Positions 42,130-54,161 of a DNA stretch of 64,000 nucleotides are shown here, one piece after another (the first letter of the stretch is position 1; every line of letters begins with the position of its first letter). The position numbers and the translations under genes are program-made. Under the pieces are notes generated by a model. That model saw only the letters and a list, made by a program, of their open reading frames with translations, ran no database searches and was not told the origin of the DNA. Origin of the DNA: Colletes latitarsis (Eukaryota; Arthropoda; Insecta; Hymenoptera; Colletidae); the NCBI RefSeq assembly GCF_051014445.1, contig NC_135141.1:13888001-13952000 (forward strand). Reading direction: 5' to 3'.

Positions 42130-43891
42130 TTATGAATGCTAATACGGTTACCTATTCATATAAACAGATTGAATGAAACAAGGGATGCATTCGAAAGCTT
42201 CGTTTTCATTAAAAACTAATGTTTATTGTTCTGTTATTTCACATCTCCAAGGATTTATCCAATATTTACGTACTATTTGGAATAAAATATATCCATTTTG
42301 ATAGAGGTGAAATAGTGGTAAAAATTCTAATGGAAAATTTTATTTTCGGCATTAAGTTTACAAACAGTTTCCACCGGAAGTGATATGTATATGTATACAT
42401 ATACAGGGTGTTAGCCACCATTGGGAAAAATTTTAATGGGAGATTCTAGAGGCCAAAATAAGACGAAAATCAAGAATATTAATTTCTTGACTGAGGCTTC
42501 GTTAAAAAGTTATTAAAAAGTTAAATTAAAAAATTTCAAATCATTCTGAAAAAATTATTTTTGGTTGTGTGGCTCAATTATAATAATGTTTGGTGAATAT
42601 ACATACCTCCGAAATCCTACGTAGTTTCGAGAAAAAAATTTTTTATCGAAAACATACTGTATGGTTGGAAATGTTTTTATAACTTTTTAACGAAGCCTCC
42701 ATCAATAAATTCGTATTCTTGATTTTCGTCTTATTTTCGCCTCTAGAATCTCCCATTAAAATTTTTCCTGTATATTCGGATTCTACGCTAAAAAATATAA
42801 AAGTTTCGTCTCAAACATTTTTTCTAAAAATGTGTCTTTCTAATGTGAAGTCAGTTTGGTATTGCAAATCAAAAATAGATCAGCAATCGTAGATTGATGA
42901 AAAATAGATCAATTTTTATGAAAAATGATCTTTTACTTATCCTATTTGTATAAAATTTTGGAAAAACTTATTATTTATATCGATTTACATTGTACTTTGA
43001 TAAATGTACTACAATGACTTTATTATATCTTATTTAATTTATCGATAATGGAATTTTGCTCGTGACTCAATTTTACACTACTTTTAAATGTGCACGTATT
43101 TAATTCGCTAGACACTATTACAATGATCGCTTACATTCCTCGTGAAGATATCACAAAGAAGTGTATAGTCTAGAGGCCAAAATAAGATGAAAATCAAGAA
43201 TATTAATTTCTTGACTGAAGCTTCGTTAAAAAGTTATTAAAAAGTTAAATTAAAAAATTTCAAATCATTCTGAAAAAATTATTTTTGGTTGTGTGGCTCA
43301 ATTATAATAATGTTTGGTGAATATACATACCTCCGAAATCCTACGTAGTTTCGAGAAAAAAATTTTTTATCGAAAACATTCTGTGTGGTTGGAAATGTTT
43401 TTATAACTTTTTAACGAAGCCTCCATCAATAAATTCGTATTCTTGATTTTCGTCCTATTTTCGCCTATAGAATCTCCCATTAAAATTTTTCCTGTATATT
43501 CGGATTCTACGTTAAAAAATATAAAAGTTTCGTCTCAAACATTTTTTCTAAAAATGTGTCTTTCTAATGTGAAGTCAGTTTGGTATTGCAAATCAAAAAT
43601 AGATCAGCAATCGTAGATTGATGAAAAATAGATCAATTTTTATGAAAAATGATCATTTACTTATCCTGTTTGTATAAAATTTTGGAAAAACTTATTATTT
43701 ATATCGATTTACATTGTACTTTGATAAATGTACTAAAATGACTTTATTATATCTTGTTTAATTTATCGATAATGAAATTTTGCTCGTTACTCAATTTTAC
43801 ACTACTTTTTAATGTGCACGTATTTAATTCGCTAGACACTATTACAATGATCGTTTAGGTCTGTGAACGTGAAAATATCACAAAGAAGTGT
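42130..43891 (+). repeat. Left arm of a 1.76-kb inverted duplication
   Basis: Order: flank repeat (42140-42403), MITE remnant (42404-42770), segment S (42771-43160), MITE remnant (43171-43493), segment S again (43494-43891). The same order in reverse complement occurs at 48472-50225. Segment S contains GAAGTCAGTTTGGTATTGCA. The two S+MITE units are themselves a tandem duplication. Confidence 0.88.
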
Positions 43892-44377
43892 AACATGCAT
43901 TTCAATTAATAAAATTAAATAGAATCCAAGTATATTGAATAAATTTTTTTGTTTTACAAAATTATGTAAAATGCTATTTTAAATAGTAAATAGTAAGTAA
44001 ATATTTTATTTGTTGAAAAGATTCTGTAAAATAGTATATAAAATAATATTTTATATGAAGATTACTAAAAATATTTGATTTTTAAAATTTATTATATGGA
44101 AATAAAATATTTTTATTTTAATAAATTAAATAGTAAAATATCTTAATTTTTTTCAACCGAAGTATAAAAGGAAGCACTTTTCCTTGAGAAAGTATTTGTT
44201 ACACTCTATAGCAATAATAAATTTAGTTTGCAAATATTATTTCTTGCGTTATCTCTTTCCATAGTTTATTTTCAAATTAAATTCTCTTTTAAACGCGTAC
44301 TTATAAAGCAAAGAGAAAGTATTGTATTTTATGCTTTAGGTTATCAAAATAAAATATTTTTTTTTACTGTTTTTACT
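43892..44377. other. AT-rich spacer
   Basis: Low-complexity A/T sequence rich in AATAAAATATTTTAT-like words. No gene seen. Confidence 0.4.
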
Positions 44378-44802
44378 GTTAGAATAAAATATTTTATTAT
44401 GGACATATTATGGACTCCAAAAATACAAATATTTTATACCTAGAAGATTATTTGATAAATGTTTTTCTCGAATAAGAATTACTTCTTGTACAAAATTTAG
44501 TATGTATAATAACTGCTTTAAACTGTTAGAATAAAATATTTTATTAAGGATATATTATGGACTCAAAAAATACAAATATTTTATACCTAGAAGATTATTT
44601 GATAAATGTTTTTCTCGCATACGAATTATTTCTTGTACAAAATTTGGTATGTATAATAACTGCTTTAAACTGTTAGAATAAAATATTTTATTAAGGATAT
44701 ATTATGGACTCTAAAAATACAAATATTTTATACCTAGAAGATTATTTGATAAATGTTTTTCTCGAATACGAATTACTTCTAGTACAAAATTTGGTATGTA
44801 TA
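44378..44802 (+). repeat. Tandem repeat, 2.9 copies of 147 bp
   Basis: Units start GTTAGAATAAAATATTTTAT at 44378, 44525 and 44672. They differ slightly, for example ATGGACATATTATGG against AAGGATATATTATGG. Confidence 0.9.
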
Positions 44803-44809
44803 ATCAATT

Positions 44810-45408
44810 TTATTGAATCTCTATTAGATATTCATGGTCTGGACTGTAATAAAATTCAATGATTTTTAATCAAATTAGATACTTACAGATAATTAGAAAT
44901 TACATATTTCCACATGCTCTTTTAATGAAAAAACACTTTTGGTCGACAATTTAGAGTGGAATTAAAACATTGTTATTTAAATATATTTGAAAATTGTTTT
45001 TTTTTTTTAATTAAAATTCTCTACATGTTGTTAACTAATGTAATAAACAGCTTGCATCGAACGAACTTGCAGGGTTTTCACTCGATTAACTTCGTACCGT
45101 TTAATAATGTATTGATTTTTTTTTTATCGAGTACTATTAAAACTCCTTATCTTATTTGATTTTTAGGTAAAATTATCTCATTGCAAAAACAAGATCTAAT
45201 GAAATTTACTATCCTGTACTACTTTGGACTAAAGTAAAATGAAAAGTGATAAATATTTTAACAGGTTTTGAGTTCAAAATTCTACATTCTATAAATCAAG
45301 TTTTTCTACTAACTTGTTCTCTTAAGTTTTATTTAAATTTATTGTTAAAATATTCTAAATTTTACTTATTAGCAATTATCAATTCATTACATATGAAATA
45401 CATGATTA
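44810..45408 (-). repeat. Dispersed segment, inverted copy of 15881-16450
   Basis: Matches in reverse complement, including GTCGAC AATTTAGAGT, CTTGCATCGAACGAAC and the end CATATGAAATACATGATTA next to the MITE. Confidence 0.75.
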
Positions 45409-46463
45409 TACAGGGTGTTCGGCCACCCCTGGGAAAAATGTTAATGGGAGATTCTAGAGGCCAAAATAAGATGAAAATCAAAAATACAGATTTGTTGATG
45501 GAGGCATCGTTAAAAAGTTATTAACAATTAAATTCAAAAATTTCAAATCGTTTTGAAAAAAATATTGTTAGCTGTGGGGGTCAATTACAATCATTTTTGG
45601 TGAATAGACATACCCCCGAAATACTACGCACTTTCGAGAAAAAAATTTTAGTAGGTGGACAAATTTTTCGACAAAATTAAAATATTTCAAATCGTTCTGG
45701 AAAAAATATTGTTAGCTGTGAGGGTCAATTATAATCATTTTTGGTGAATAGACATACCCCCGAGATCCTATCCACTTTCTAGAAAAAAATTAGAGAATGT
45801 GTAAAATTTTTCGACGAAACAAAAAAATTTCAAATCGTTCTGAAAAAAATATTGTTAGCTTTGGAGGTCAATTACAATCATTTTTGGTGAATAGACATAA
45901 CCCCGAAATCTTGCGCATTTTCGAGAAAAAAATTCTAGTAGGTGGACAAATTTTTCGACAAAATTAAAATATTTCAAATCGTTCTGGAAAAATTATATTT
46001 GGATGCGGGGGTCAATTACAATCATTTTTGGTCATTACACATATCCTCGAAATCCTGCGCAATTTCGAAAAAACAATTCCTTACAGAAAATCTAATTAGG
46101 TGCCTAAATTCGACGAAACAAAAAAATTTCAAATCGTTCTGAAAAAAATATTGTTAGCTATGGGGGTCAATTACAATCATTTTTGGTGAATAGACATACC
46201 TCCGAAATCCTATCCACTTTCTAAAAAAAAATTCGAGAATGTGTGAAATTTTTCAACGGGAAAAAAAAAATTTCAAATCGTTTTGGAAAAATTATATTTG
46301 GATACAGGGGTCAATCACAATCATTTTTGGTCATTACACATACCCTCGAAATCCTACGCACTTTCGAGAAAAAAATTCCTTGACGAAAATCTAATTTCTG
46401 GCCAGAAATGTCTGCCCGAAATTTCATGCGAATCTTTAAAATGTCATAAGTACTGAACGGATT

Positions 46464-47730
46464 TGTTACGAGCCAGGGCCGTGCAGCGTGCGTGGCCTGC
46501 GAGTGCGAGAGAGAGTATGGAATATGGTATCAATTTGTTAGTTAGGTGCACGGACGAACCCAATGCGAAATCGGGGTGCCGCTAGGATAGTTGATAACGA
46601 GGACGAACCTGATGCGAAATCAGGGAGCTTCTGGGATGGAGTCACGTACGGACGAACCTGGTGCGAAACCAGGGAGCCGTAGGAGGGTGAAACGTCGTGA
46701 ACGAACCCGATGCGAAATCGGGGAGTCACTAGGATTCTTGATAACGACGCAGACGAACCCAATGCGAAATCGGGGAGCTGCTGGGAGGTTGGAAGAAACG
46801 CAGACGAACTCGATGCGTAATCGAGGAGCTGCTGGGAGGTTGGATGAATCACAGACGAACCTGATGCGAAATCAGGGAGCTGTAGGATGCGGACGAACCT
46901 GATGCGTGATCAGGGAGCCGCTAGGATGGTAATAGATTGCGTGGACGAACTCGATGCGTAATCGAGGAGCCACTAGGTTGTAAGAGGTTGTATTTGGATT
47001 TGGGGATGTGTTAATTCAACTCGTAACTATGAATTATTAAATATAATATAACACGAGCGGTAAGGTTATATTATTATGGGAACGTTTAACTAACGATAAT
47101 CGCTTTATATAATTATGGGTTAAAGAAGTTGGGTAACTCTGATTTGATAATAAAAGTGGATATATTCTTAAATCAACAAATAAAATACAATTGTTTCGTG
47201 TATCTTGTGTCGCGATCAAAGAATGATTATATTTACCTAAAAAGATCTTGCGCGGTGTTGACGCACTGGCGATGCGGGGGTATGTCAGTTGAAAGTAATG
47301 GCCGCAATAGAATTTATGCCGGTTCACGGATTCTATATGATATAATATTGATACGACAGGGAACTGTAGCCCGATCTCACAAATACAACTGACTAACAAA
47401 AATCGTGTACGCGTAACGAGAGTCGTGGAGTTGACACTAAGCGTGACGGTACGATTATGATCCCCCGAGTAATGAAATCACGGGGTTTATATACCAAAAA
47501 ATCTGTGTGGGGCGGATTCAAAAGTACGTTAGAAATCACCGTGTGCACTATTCTCCGAATTCTATTAATTAACGAGCTGCTCTATTCTCCGAATTGTATT
47601 AATTAACGGGCTGCTGCATCGCGACGGAAGTGACCCCCATTTCAAAGGTTAGATAAGTAGCAGGGCGATTTCATAATGCACGCAAGTGGCAAGAAAAATT
47701 TGAGGAACGAAACGTTCGACATACGTAACA
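46464..47730. mobile_element. Solo LTR (1,267 bp) with an internal hairpin array
   Basis: TGTTACGAGCC to ACATACGTAACA, with 7-bp inverted tips TGTTACG/CGTAACA and a 4-bp duplication, GATT, at 46460-46463 and 47731-47734. Removing it restores the module exactly. This is typical of an LTR of a Ty3/gypsy or BEL-type retroelement. It is GC-richer than the host sequence, contains a nine-copy 50-bp array (46551-46978) and a duplicated block near 47548-47620 (CTCCGAATT...TTAATTAACG). No retroviral proteins. Confidence 0.82.
46551..46978 (+). repeat. Nine tandem copies of about 50 bp with covarying hairpins
   Basis: Each copy reads GACGAAC, a six-base strand, a GCG-containing 5-base loop, the complementary strand, then GGAGC..CTAGGA. 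Stem pairs seen include CCCGAT/ATCGGG, CCTGAT/ATCAGG, CTCGAT/ATCGAG and CCTGGT/ACCAGG. Seven of nine copies pair perfectly; copies 1 and 5 have one mismatch (CCCAAT/ATCGGG). Confidence 0.9.
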
Positions 47731-48309
47731 GATTGGACGATTTTAATGTTTAAAAAAGCAAACTACGCGTATTTTGATGGAGAATATATACAAATCGCAA
47801 AAACATTCGAAAAGTTGGTCCTGGACCCTCCAAAATGAGAAAAAGCCCATAAAAATAGTCCAATTTTCAAACAGCCATAATTCCTATAATAGTAAATATA
47901 TTTTAATGAAACTTTTTTCTGAAGTAGAGCTCATTTGTACCTTAAAATAAGTATTAGACAACTTTTCTGTAGGATGTCAAACGAAATTACTAAAAATAAA
48001 AAACGAATATTTAAGAAAAATCGATAGTTGGTAGGAGCCTAATTTTTCGGCGAAATTGAAAAGTTTGAAATCGTTCTGGAAAAATTATTTTCGGTTGCGG
48101 CGGTCAATTATAATCATTTTTGGTGAATAGACATACTTCCGAAATCTTATCCATTTTTGAGAAAAAAATTCAATACTGGCGGAACTTTAAACGTTAATAA
48201 CTTCTTAACGAATCCACCATCAACAAATTGGTATTCTTGATTTTCGTCTTATTTTGGCCTCTAGAATCTCCCATTAAAATTTTTGCCAGGGGTAGGTGAA
48301 CATCCTGTA

Positions 48310-48471
48310 TATGCATGTAGAAAATGAAAAAAGATAGTGCAGTTATGGACACAGAGAAACAGACAGAAAGGCACCCTCAAGCAAGATGTCATGTACGGCC
48401 CTAAGTGCCGCAGCAGTAGTCGGTCCCAACCCTCAAGAGTTTAGTTTACGACCTCGCTATATTTTGGCCCG
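48310..48471. other. Short unique stretch between repeats
   Basis: A GC-moderate spacer separating the MITE and the right inverted arm. No feature seen. Confidence 0.35.
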
Positions 48472-50225
48472 GACTATACACTTACTTGTGATATTTTCAC
48501 GAGGAATGTAAACGATCATTGTAATAGTGTCTAGCGAATTAAATACGTGCACATTAAAAAGTAGTGTAAAATTGAGACACGAGCAAAATTTCATTATCGA
48601 TAAATTAAATAAAATATAATAAAGTCATTGTAGTACATTTATCAAAGTATAATGTAGATCGATATAAATAATAAGTTTTTCCAAAATTTTATACAAATAG
48701 GATAAGTAAAAGATCATTTTTCATAAAAATTGATCTATTTTTCATCAATCTACGATTGCTGATCTATTTTTGATTTGCAATACCAAACTGACTTCACATT
48801 AGAAAGACACATTTTTAGAAAAAATGTTTGAGACGAAACTTTTATATTTTTTAGCGTAGAATCCGAATATACAGGAAAAATTTTAATGGGAGATTCTAGA
48901 GGCGAAAATAGGACGAAAATCAAGAATACGAATTTATTGATGGAGGCTTCGTTAAAAAGTTATAAAAACATTTCCGACCACACAGTATGTTTTCGATAAA
49001 AAATTTTTTTCTCGAAAGTACGTAGGATTTCGGGGGTATGTATATTCACCAAACATGATTATAATTGAGCCCCACAACCAAAAATAGTTTTTTCAGAATG
49101 ATTTGAAATTTTTTAATTTAACTTTTTAATAACTTTTTAACGAAGCCTCAGTCAAGAAATTAATATTCTTGATTTTCATCTTATTTTCGCCTCTAGACTA
49201 TACACTTCTTTGTGATATCTTCACGAGGAATGTAAACGATCATTGTAATAGTGTCTAGCGAATTAAATACGTGCACATTAAAAAGTAGTGTAAAATTGAG
49301 TCACGAGCAAAATTTCATTATCGATAAATTAAATAAGATATAATAAAGTCATTGTAGTACATTTATCAAAGTACAATGTAGATCGATATAAATAATAAGT
49401 TTTTCCAAAATTTTATACAAATAGGATAAGTAAAAGATTATTTTTCATAAAAATTGATCTATTTTTCATCAATCTACGATTGCTGATCTATTTTTGATTT
49501 GCAATACCAAACTGACTTCACATTAGAAAGACACATTTTTAGAAAAAATGTTTGAGACGAAACTTTTATATTTTTTAGCGTAGAATCCGAATATACAGGA
49601 AAAATTTTAATGGGAGATTCTAGAGGCGAAAATAGGACGAAAATCAAGAATACGAATTTATTGATGGAGGCTTCGTTAAAAAGTTATAAAAACATTTCCG
49701 ACCACACAGTATGTTTTCGATAAAAAATTTTTTTCTCGAAACTACGTAGGATTTCGGGGGTATGTATATTCACCAAACATGATTATAATTGAGCCCCACA
49801 ACCAAAGATAATTTTTTCAGAATGATTTGAAATTTTTTAATTTAACTTTTTAATAACTTTTTAACGAAGCCTCAGTCAAGAAATTAATATTCTTGATTTT
49901 CGTCTTATTTTGGCCTCTAGAATCTCCCATTAAAATTTTTCCCAATGGTGGCTAACACCCTGTATATGTATACATATACATATCACTTACGGTAGAAACT
50001 GTTTGTAAACTTAATGCCGAAAATAAAATTTTCCACTACAATTTTTACCACTATTTCACCTCTATCAAAATGGATATATTTTATTCCAAATAGTACGTAA
50101 ATGTTGGATAAATCCTTGGAGATGTGAAATAACAGAACAATAAACATTAGTTTTTAATGAAACGAAGATTTCGAATGCATCCCTTGTTTCATCCAATCTG
50201 TTTATATGTATAGGTAACCGTTTTA
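48472..50225 (-). repeat. Right arm of the 1.76-kb inverted duplication
   Basis: Reverse complement of 42130-43891: segment S (48472-48871), MITE remnant (48872-49197), segment S (49198-49595), MITE remnant (49596-49962), flank repeat (49963-50225). The arms differ at scattered sites, so this is not an assembly mirror of one copy. Confidence 0.88.
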
Positions 50226-50240
50226 GCATACATATACATA

Positions 50241-53200
50241 TAGGGTACTCGGCCAACCCTAAGAAAAATTTTAATGGAAGATTTTAGAGGCCAAAATAAG
50301 ACGAAAATCAAGAATACTAATTTGTTGATGGTTAAGAAGTTATTAACGTTTGAAATTCCGCCAATACTGAATTTTTTTCGCGAAAGTGGATAAGATTTTG
50401 TTTGGAGGGCAGCTCCCGGTTAGAAGACTCGGAAATGAAAAGGAGTTAACTTAGAAACAAGATTTATTAACGATACAAAACACGAATGAAATGTCGTAGT
50501 CGCGGAAAGTAAAACATGTCGTTAAACGTAGAAGAAAACAACTGCAAACTCGTCGTCGCCAAACAGTCGCGCGTCGGTCCCGACGGGGTAACGACAGGGG
50601 CGTATGACTCGATTCGGATCGCCCCCCGATATAGAATCTTAACAGATTTCGAGGGTACGTCTAATGATAAAAAATTATTGTAATTAACCCTCGTAACCGA
50701 AAATAATTTTTCCAGAACGATTTGAAATTTTTTTTTTCGCCGAAAATTTTAGGCACCTACCCTTGTCAAGTTTTCTTAAAAATTCATTTTTGATTTTTAG
50801 TAATTTCGTTTGACGTCCTACAGAAAAGTTGTTTAATACTTTTTTGTAGGTACCTATGGGCTCTACTTCACAAAAAAGTTTCATTGAAATATATTCACTA
50901 TTATAGGAGTTATGGCTGTTTGAAAATTGGACCATTTTTATGGGGTTTTTCTAACATTATGGGGCCAAGGAACAACCTTACCAATATTTTTATAATTGTT
51001 ACATATTCTACATTAAAATACGCGGCGTTTGGCTTTTTGAACATTAAAATCGTCCAATCCTTTCAGAAGTTAGGGTTTTTTAAAGATTCGCATGAAAACG
51101 GGAAGCATTTTTGGCTTGAAATTATATTTTCGGAAAGGAATTTTTTTCTCAAAAATGGTTAGGATTTCGAGGGTATGTTTATTAACCAAAAATTATTATA
51201 ATTGGTCTCTGCAATCAAAAATAATTTTTTTAGAACGATTTGAAATTTTTTAATTTTTTCGAAAAATTTTACACATTCTCGAATTTTTTTCTCGAAATTG
51301 GATAGAATTTCGGGGATATGTGTATTCATCAAAAATGATTGTAATTAACCCCCGCAACCGAAAATAATTTTTCCAGAACGATTTGAAATTGTTTAATTTA
51401 ATTTTTTATTAACTTTTCAACGAAGTCTCAGTCAAGAAATTGATATTCTCGATTTTCGTTTCATTCTAGCCTTTAGAATCTCAGAGGTGGCCGAGCACGC
51501 CTAGGAAAAATTTTAATGGCATATTCTAGAGGTCAAAATAAGATGAAAATCAAGAATACCAATTTGTTGATGGAGGCTTCGTTAAAAAGTTATTAACAAT
51601 TAAATTCAAAAATTTCAAATCGTTCTGAAAAAAATATGGTTCGCTGTGGGGGTCAATTACAATCATTTTAGGTGAATAGACATAACCCCGAAATCTTGCG
51701 CATTTTCGAGAAAAAAATTCTAGTAGGTGGACAAATTTTTCGACAAAATTAAAATATTTCAAATCGTTCTGGAAAAATTATATTTAATTATAGGGGTCAA
51801 TTACAACCATTTTTGGTCATTACACATACCTTCGAAATCCTACTCACTTTCGAGAAAAAAATTCCTTATCGAAAATCTAATTAAGTGCCTAAATTTTTCG
51901 ACGAAAAAAAAATTTCAAATCGATCTGGAAAAATTATTTTCGTTTGCGAGGGTCAATTGCAATCATTTTTGGTGAATAGACATATCCCCGAAATCCTACC
52001 CATTTTTTAGAAAAAAATTCGAGGTGTGAAATTTCTCGACGGAAAAAGAAATTTCAAATCGTTTTGGAAAAATTATTTTTGCTTATGGGGGTCAATTACA
52101 ATCATTTTTGGTGAATAGACATAACCCCGAAATCTTGCGCATTTTCTAGAAAAAAATTCATTACTGGCGGAACTTTAAATGTTAATAACTTTTTAAGGAA
52201 GCCCCAGTCAAGAAATTGATATTCTTGATTTTCGTCTTATTTTGGTCTCTAGAATCTCTCATTAAAATTTTTCCTAGCTGTGTTCGGCCACCCCTGAGAT
52301 TCTAGAGGCCATAATGAAACGAAAATCGAGAATATCAATTTCTTGACTGAGACTTCGTTGAAAAGTTAATAAAAAATTAAATTAAACAATTTCAAATCGT
52401 TCTGGAAAAATTATTTTCGGTTGCGGGAGTCAATTACAATCATTTTTGGTCATTACACATACCCCCAAAATCCTACGCACTTTCGAGAAAAAAATTCCTT
52501 ATCGAAAATCTAATTAAGTGCCTAAATTTTTCGACGAAACAAAAAAATTTCTAATCGTTCTGGAAAAATTATTTTCGTTTGCGGGGGTCAATTGCAATCA
52601 TTTTTGGTGAATAGACATATCCCTGAAATCCTACCCATTTTTTAGAAAAAAATTCGAGGTGTGAAATTTCTCGACGGAAAAAAAAATTTCAAATCGTTTT
52701 GGAAAAATTATTTTTGGTTATGGGGATCAATTACAATCATTTTTTGTGAATAGACATAACCCCGAAATCTTGCGCATTTTCTAGAAAAAAATTCATTACT
52801 GGCGGAACTTTAAATGTTAATAACTTTTTAATGAAGCCTCCATCAACAAATTGATATTCTTGATTTTTGTCTTATTTTGGTCTCTAGAATCTCTCATTAA
52901 AATTTTTCCTAGCGGTGTTCGGCCACCCCTGAGATTCTAGAGGCCAGAATGAAACGAAAATCGAGAATATCAATTTCTTGACTGAGACTTCGTTGAAAAG
53001 TTAATAAAAAATTAAATTAAACAATTTCAAATCGTTCTGGAAAAATTATTTTCGGTTATGGGGGTCAATTACAATCATTTTTGGTGAATACACATACCTC
53101 CGAAATCTTATTCACTTTCGAGAAAAAAAATAGAGTAGGTGCTGAAATTTTTCGGCGAAAAAAAATGTATTCAAATTACTCTAAAAAAATTATTTTCGAT

Positions 53201-54159
53201 TGCGGGAATCAATTCCAATCATTTTTGGTCATTACACATACCCCCAAAATCCTACGCACTTTCGAGAAAAAAATTCCTTATCGAAAATCTAATTAAGTGC
53301 CTAAATTTTTCGGCGAAATTGAAAAGTTTCAAATCGTTCTGGAAAAATTATTTTTGTTTGCGGGGGTCAATTGCAATCATTTTTGGTGAATTGACATACC
53401 TCCGAAATCCTACCCATTTTTTAGAAAAAAATTCGAGAAGGTGTGAAATTTCTCGACGGAAAAGAAAAATTTCAAATCGTTTTGGAAAAATTATTTTCGG
53501 TTATGGGGGTTAATTACAATCATTTTTGGTGAATACACATACCTCCGAAATCTTATTCACTTTCGAGAAAAAAAATAGGGTAGGTGCTGAAATTTTTCGG
53601 CGAAAAAAAATGTATTCAAATCACTCTAAAAAAATTATTTTCGATTGCGGGAATCAATTACAATCATTTTTGGTCATTACACATACCCCCAAAATTCTAC
53701 GCACTTTCGAGAAAAAAATTCCTTATCGAAAATCTAATTAAGTGCCTAAATTTTTCGACGAAACAAAAAAATTTCAAATCGTTCTGAAAAAAATATTGTT
53801 AGCTGTGGGGGTCAATTACAATCATTTTTGGTGAATAGACATACCCCCGAAATCCTATCCATTTTCTAGAAAAAAATTAGAGAATGTGTAAAATTTTTCG
53901 ACGGGAAAAAAAAAATTTCAAATCGTTTTGGAAAAATTATTTTCGGTTATGGGGGTCAATTACAATCATTTTTGGTGAATAGACGTAACCCCGAAATCTT
54001 GCGCATTTTCTAGAAAAAAATTCAGTAGGGGCGGAACTTTAAACGTTAATAATTTTTTAACCAATCCTCCATCAACAAATTGGTATTCTTGATTTTCGTC
54101 TTATTTTGGCCTCTAGAATCACCCATTAAAATTTTACCCAGGTGTGGCCGAACACCCTG
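50241..54159. mobile_element. Compound array of joined MITE copies
   Basis: Four copies joined end to end with degraded junctions: about 50241-51490, 51496-52280, 52285-52920 and 52922-54159. Head words GTTCGGCCACCCCTGAGATT follow directly on tail words TTAAAATTTTTCCTAGC at 52262-52300 and 52898-52935. Only the outer ends are bounded by TA (50239-50240, 54160-54161). A 445-bp internal direct duplication lies at 53081-53513 and 53526-53940. A solo LTR is nested at 50399-50644. Confidence 0.8.
50399..50644 (-). mobile_element. Solo LTR (246 bp), second copy of the 17762 family
   Basis: TGTTTGGAGGGCAGC to GAATCTTAACA, flanked by the 5-bp duplication GATTT at 50394-50398 and 50645-50649. It is the reverse complement of 17762-18017, with six C where that copy has 18 G. 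Confidence 0.85.
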
Positions 54160-54161
54160 TA

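Larger units (their letters stand above)
45411..48307. mobile_element. MITE of the CAGGGTGTTCGGCC family, split by a 1.27-kb LTR
   Basis: The left end CAGGGTGTTCGGCCACCCC is at 45411, and the right end GGTAGGTGAACATCCTG at 48307 is followed by TA. First-type modules fill 45530-46400 and a second-type module starts at 46430. The LTR 46464-47730 interrupts the word GAACGGATTGGACG of that module, which resumes at 47731. Confidence 0.85.

Noticed and set aside
46591..46902. 103-codon frame and its minus-strand shadow in the LTR array
   Set aside because: Repetitive translation of a 50-bp tandem repeat, open on both strands.
46551..46978. Resemblance to a CRISPR array (repeat plus variable spacer)
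   Set aside because: The window is eukaryotic, the array is inside an LTR, and the 'spacers' are degenerate repeat sequence.
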